Source of the DNA: Roseospira visakhapatnamensis
GTDB taxonomy: Bacteria > Pseudomonadota > Alphaproteobacteria > Rhodospirillales > Rhodospirillaceae
NCBI RefSeq assembly: GCF_014197915.1
Contig: NZ_JACIGK010000007.1
Coordinates: 102,568-166,567, forward strand
Reading direction: 5' to 3'
DNA length: 64,000 nucleotides
Part shown: positions 62,167-64,000 of the stretch, in pieces
Numbering within the stretch: position 1 is the first letter of the stretch
How the letters are laid out: the number at the start of each line of letters is the position of its first letter
Notes under the pieces: model-generated
Database searches by the model: none
What the model was told of the DNA's origin: nothing
Seen by the model: only the letters and a program-made list of their open reading frames with translations
Translations under genes and position numbers: made by a program

Positions 62167-62772
62167 ATGGGCGACCTGGCCGAGGGGGTCGCGGCCGCGC
62201 GGGCCTGTACGCTCTGCGCCGATCACCTGCCGCTCGGCCCGCGCCCGGTGCTGCGGGCGCGTCCCTCGGCGCGGCTGCTGATCATTGGCCAGGCCCCGGG
62301 GACCAAGGTGCACGCTTCCGGCATTCCCTGGACCGACCCGTCGGGCGACCGCCTGCGGGCATGGCTGGCGATGGACCGCGACACGTTCTATGACGAGGAT
62401 CGGGTCGCCATCATCCCCATGGGCTTCTGCTACCCCGGCCGCCTGCCGCGCGGCGGCGACGCGCCCCCGCGCCCCGAATGCGCGCCGCGATGGCATCCGC
62501 CGCTGCTGGCCGCGCTGCCCAACATCCGGCTCACCCTGCTGGTGGGACAGTATGCCCAGGCGCGCTATCTGGCCCGCCGGCGGGCCGCCACGCTCGGCGA
62601 GACCGTGCGCGCCTTCGCCGCCCATCTGGACGACGGGTTGCTGCCCCTGCCCCACCCCAGCTGGCGCAACACCGCCTGGCTCAAGAAGAACCCCTGGTTC
62701 GAGGCCGACCTGCTGCCGGTGCTGCGGGCGCGGGTCGCGGCGGTGATGGCGCGCGAGCCGCGCCCCTCTTGA
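62167..62772 (+). CDS. Uracil-DNA glycosylase family protein
   Basis: A 201-residue member of the UDG superfamily. The N-terminal CTLC pair (14-17), LLIIGQAPGTKVHASGIPWTDPSGDRLRAWL (motif A with the water-activating region) and LPHPSWRNTAWLKKNPW (motif B, minor-groove loop) are clear. Whether it carries an iron-sulfur cluster like family 4 enzymes is uncertain, because only two N-terminal cysteines are near each other. It may remove uracil or other lesions. Starts 7 bases after liuE. Confidence 0.85.
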   Translation: MGDLAEGVAAARACTLCADHLPLGPRPVLRARPSARLLIIGQAPGTKVHASGIPWTDPSGDRLRAWLAMDRDTFYDEDRVAIIPMGFCYPGRLPRGGDAPPRPECAPRWHPPLLAALPNIRLTLLVGQYAQARYLARRRAATLGETVRAFAAHLDDGLLPLPHPSWRNTAWLKKNPWFEADLLPVLRARVAAVMAREPRPS

Positions 62773-62837
62773 TGTCCGCCCCGGGGCGGGCCAATATCCA
62801 GTCGCTTGATCCCTTCCTCTCGCCTTGGACCGCGTCT

Positions 62838-63425
62838 ATGGATTCCCGCGACGCCGCGCACGCCAGCCTGGCCGACTACCTGACCGAGAGCCAGGCGGTC
62901 CTGTCCCTCACCCGGGACGCCGACCTGTCCGGCGCCCTGGAGCAGGCCGTGGACGCCATCGTCGCCTCGTTACGGGCGCGCCGGCCCCTGCTGGTGTGCG
63001 GCAACGGCGGGTCCATGGCCGACGCCCTGCACATCGCCGGGGAACTGACGGCGCGCTTCCTGCTGGACCGGAGCGGCCTGCCGGCCGTGGCACTGGGCTC
63101 CAATCCGTCGACTCTGACCGCCTGGAGCAACGACGTCGACTACGCCAGCCAGTTCGCCCGCGAGGTGGAGGCCCTGGGATCGCGGGGCGGCGCGCTGCTG
63201 GCGCTCAGCACCAGCGGCAACTCCGCCAACGTGATCGCCGCGCTGGACGCGGCACGAAGCGTCGGCCTGACCACGATCGGCCTCACCGGCGAGGGCGGCG
63301 GCCGCATGGCGCCCCTGTGCGACATTCTGTTGGCGGTCCCGTGCCGCTTCACGCCGTTGATCCAGCAGGTGCACCAGGCATTATACCACTACCTTTGCCT
63401 GCGCGTCGAAGCCAGGATGGCGTAA
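62838..63425 (+). CDS. gmhA: Phosphoheptose isomerase family SIS-domain protein
   Basis: SIS-domain sugar isomerase of 195 residues, similar to GmhA, which makes D-glycero-D-manno-heptose 7-phosphate for LPS. LLVCGNGGSMADALHIAGELTARF has the SIS phosphate-binding loop and the H65/E69 pair, STSGNSANVIAALDAAR the second loop, and IQQVHQALYHYL near the end supplies the Gln and His. ATG 62838 gives the normal family length; an ATG at 62772, overlapping the previous stop as TGATG, would add 22 residues and is a plausible alternative. Confidence 0.88.
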   Translation: MDSRDAAHASLADYLTESQAVLSLTRDADLSGALEQAVDAIVASLRARRPLLVCGNGGSMADALHIAGELTARFLLDRSGLPAVALGSNPSTLTAWSNDVDYASQFAREVEALGSRGGALLALSTSGNSANVIAALDAARSVGLTTIGLTGEGGGRMAPLCDILLAVPCRFTPLIQQVHQALYHYLCLRVEARMA

Positions 63426-63429
63426 GGCC

Positions 63430-63816
63430 CTATACCGAAAACGACGTCCCGCAGCCGCAGGTCGCGGTCGCGTTGGGATTGCGGATGGTGAAGCCGGCGG
63501 CCATCAGATCCTCGGTGTAGTCGATGATGGCGCCCGCCAGCAGCTCCAGGGACGTCTCGTCGATGACCACGCGAATGCCGTGGTCCGCGAACACCCGATC
63601 CTCGTCGGCGACCACCCGATCCAGGTCGAAGCGGTACTGGAACCCGGAACAGCCGCCGCCGTCCACCATCACCCGCAGCAAGGGCGGCGGATCGGCCTCG
63701 CCCTCGATCAGCGTCCTCACCCGCGCCGCGCAGGCCGGGGTGATGGTGACGGCGGGCGCTTCGCCAGGGGATTGGTCGCCGCTCGCCGATACCGCCAGGG
63801 TGTCCACGTCGTCCAT
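63430..63816 (-). CDS. erpA: Iron-sulfur cluster insertion protein ErpA (HesB/IscA family)
   Basis: A 128-residue A-type iron-sulfur carrier. The three cluster ligands are C56 in GGGCSGFQYRFD, C120 and C122 in TCGCGTSFSV. VTITPACAARVRTLIEGE is the start of the domain. A 20-residue N-terminal extension precedes it. It delivers Fe-S clusters to client enzymes, which in this window could include IspH and HpnH. It converges on gmhA. Confidence 0.93.
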   Translation of the reverse strand: MDDVDTLAVSASGDQSPGEAPAVTITPACAARVRTLIEGEADPPPLLRVMVDGGGCSGFQYRFDLDRVVADEDRVFADHGIRVVIDETSLELLAGAIIDYTEDLMAAGFTIRNPNATATCGCGTSFSV

Positions 63817-63954
63817 CGAAATCCGTCCTCGTCACAGGGAAGGCGTGACGGCGGGCGTCACGGTTTCGAGGCATGTAGGAACCGGGGCGGCCGCTGTCGA
63901 GGGGCCAGCAGTTCTCATTTTGAGCTGAAAGGCTTGGACACGGGACACGGGATG

Positions 63955-64000
63955 TGATTCACCCTCTGGGTGAGGTGGCTTGAAGAGCAAATCGCGGCGC
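63955..64000. repeat. Possible fragment of a RIP-like palindromic repeat at the window edge
   Basis: A small hairpin TCACCC/GGGTGA around 63959-63972 is followed by AGAGCAAATCGCGGCGC, whose AGCAAATC matches the arm of the 61096 element. The rest lies beyond the window, so the call is tentative. Confidence 0.4.

Noticed and set aside
62772..62837. Longer gmhA start at ATG 62772
   Set aside because: The TGATG overlap is attractive, but the added 22 residues are not family-like and the start at 62838 gives normal length; kept as an alternative only.

Overview
This is a GC-rich (about 70 percent by eye) chromosomal stretch from an alphaproteobacterium, most likely a Rhodospirillales member that tolerates salt. 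The pointers are FlaF, the hopanoid enzyme HpnH, an ErpA/GmhA/NAD-kinase housekeeping set of alphaproteobacterial character, and a fused glycine-to-betaine methyltransferase. I cannot name a genus. No rRNA, tRNA, CRISPR, integrase or transposase is visible. Intergenic DNA carries families of palindromic repeats.

Layout. 1-8.4 kb: truncated TctA transporter, flagellar regulator FlaF, a hotdog thioesterase, NAD kinase, the DUF952-pyrD-HAD operon, and ispH-hpnH (isoprenoid and hopanoid supply). 8.7-10.3 kb: one polypeptide joining both methyltransferase steps of glycine betaine synthesis. 11.0-21.9 kb: an accessory catabolic locus. A nine-gene minus-strand operon (MaoC hydratase, MmgE/PrpD, acyl-CoA dehydrogenase, family III CoA-transferase, GntR regulator, small orphan, amidase, TRAP small and large permeases) is divergent from the TRAP binding protein. 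Together they look like uptake, CoA activation and beta-oxidation-like breakdown of an unidentified, possibly branched or amide-containing, organic acid. 22.0-31.9 kb: a fatty-acid oxidation cluster (SDR, thioesterase, fadE, fadN, fadA, a MerR regulator, fadD, SCP2 protein).

32.2-49.2 kb: SNF2/SWIM helicase, class IV aminotransferase, the TamA-TamB outer-membrane assembly pair with an exported protein, a lone Lrp ligand domain, fabI-aroC, metZ and a 499-residue orphan. 49.4-62.2 kb: a leucine/isovalerate (liu) operon: isovaleryl-CoA dehydrogenase, an RlaP-like protein lacking its catalytic motif, thiolase, two tandem SDRs, a second acyl-CoA dehydrogenase, a DsbA-like isomerase, both methylcrotonyl-CoA carboxylase subunits, methylglutaconyl-CoA hydratase, an orphan and HMG-CoA lyase. 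62.2-64.0 kb: a uracil-DNA glycosylase family protein, phosphoheptose isomerase and ErpA.

Three features tie regions together. (i) TGACGT/ACGTCA dyads occur before the liu operon, before fadD and before the SCP2 gene, and a LiuR-type MerR gene lies in the fad cluster, which suggests one regulator for branched-chain and fatty acyl-CoA breakdown. (ii) A dispersed palindromic repeat family is found at about 1.9, 3.4, 25.3 and 54.2 kb. The largest copy is a 215-bp mosaic of five hairpins with imperfect terminal inverted repeats, and in two places the repeat edge supplies a gene's stop codon. (iii) The divergent promoter region of the catabolic locus contains a 14-bp tandem repeat and inverted copies of an AT-rich motif that may be the GntR operator.
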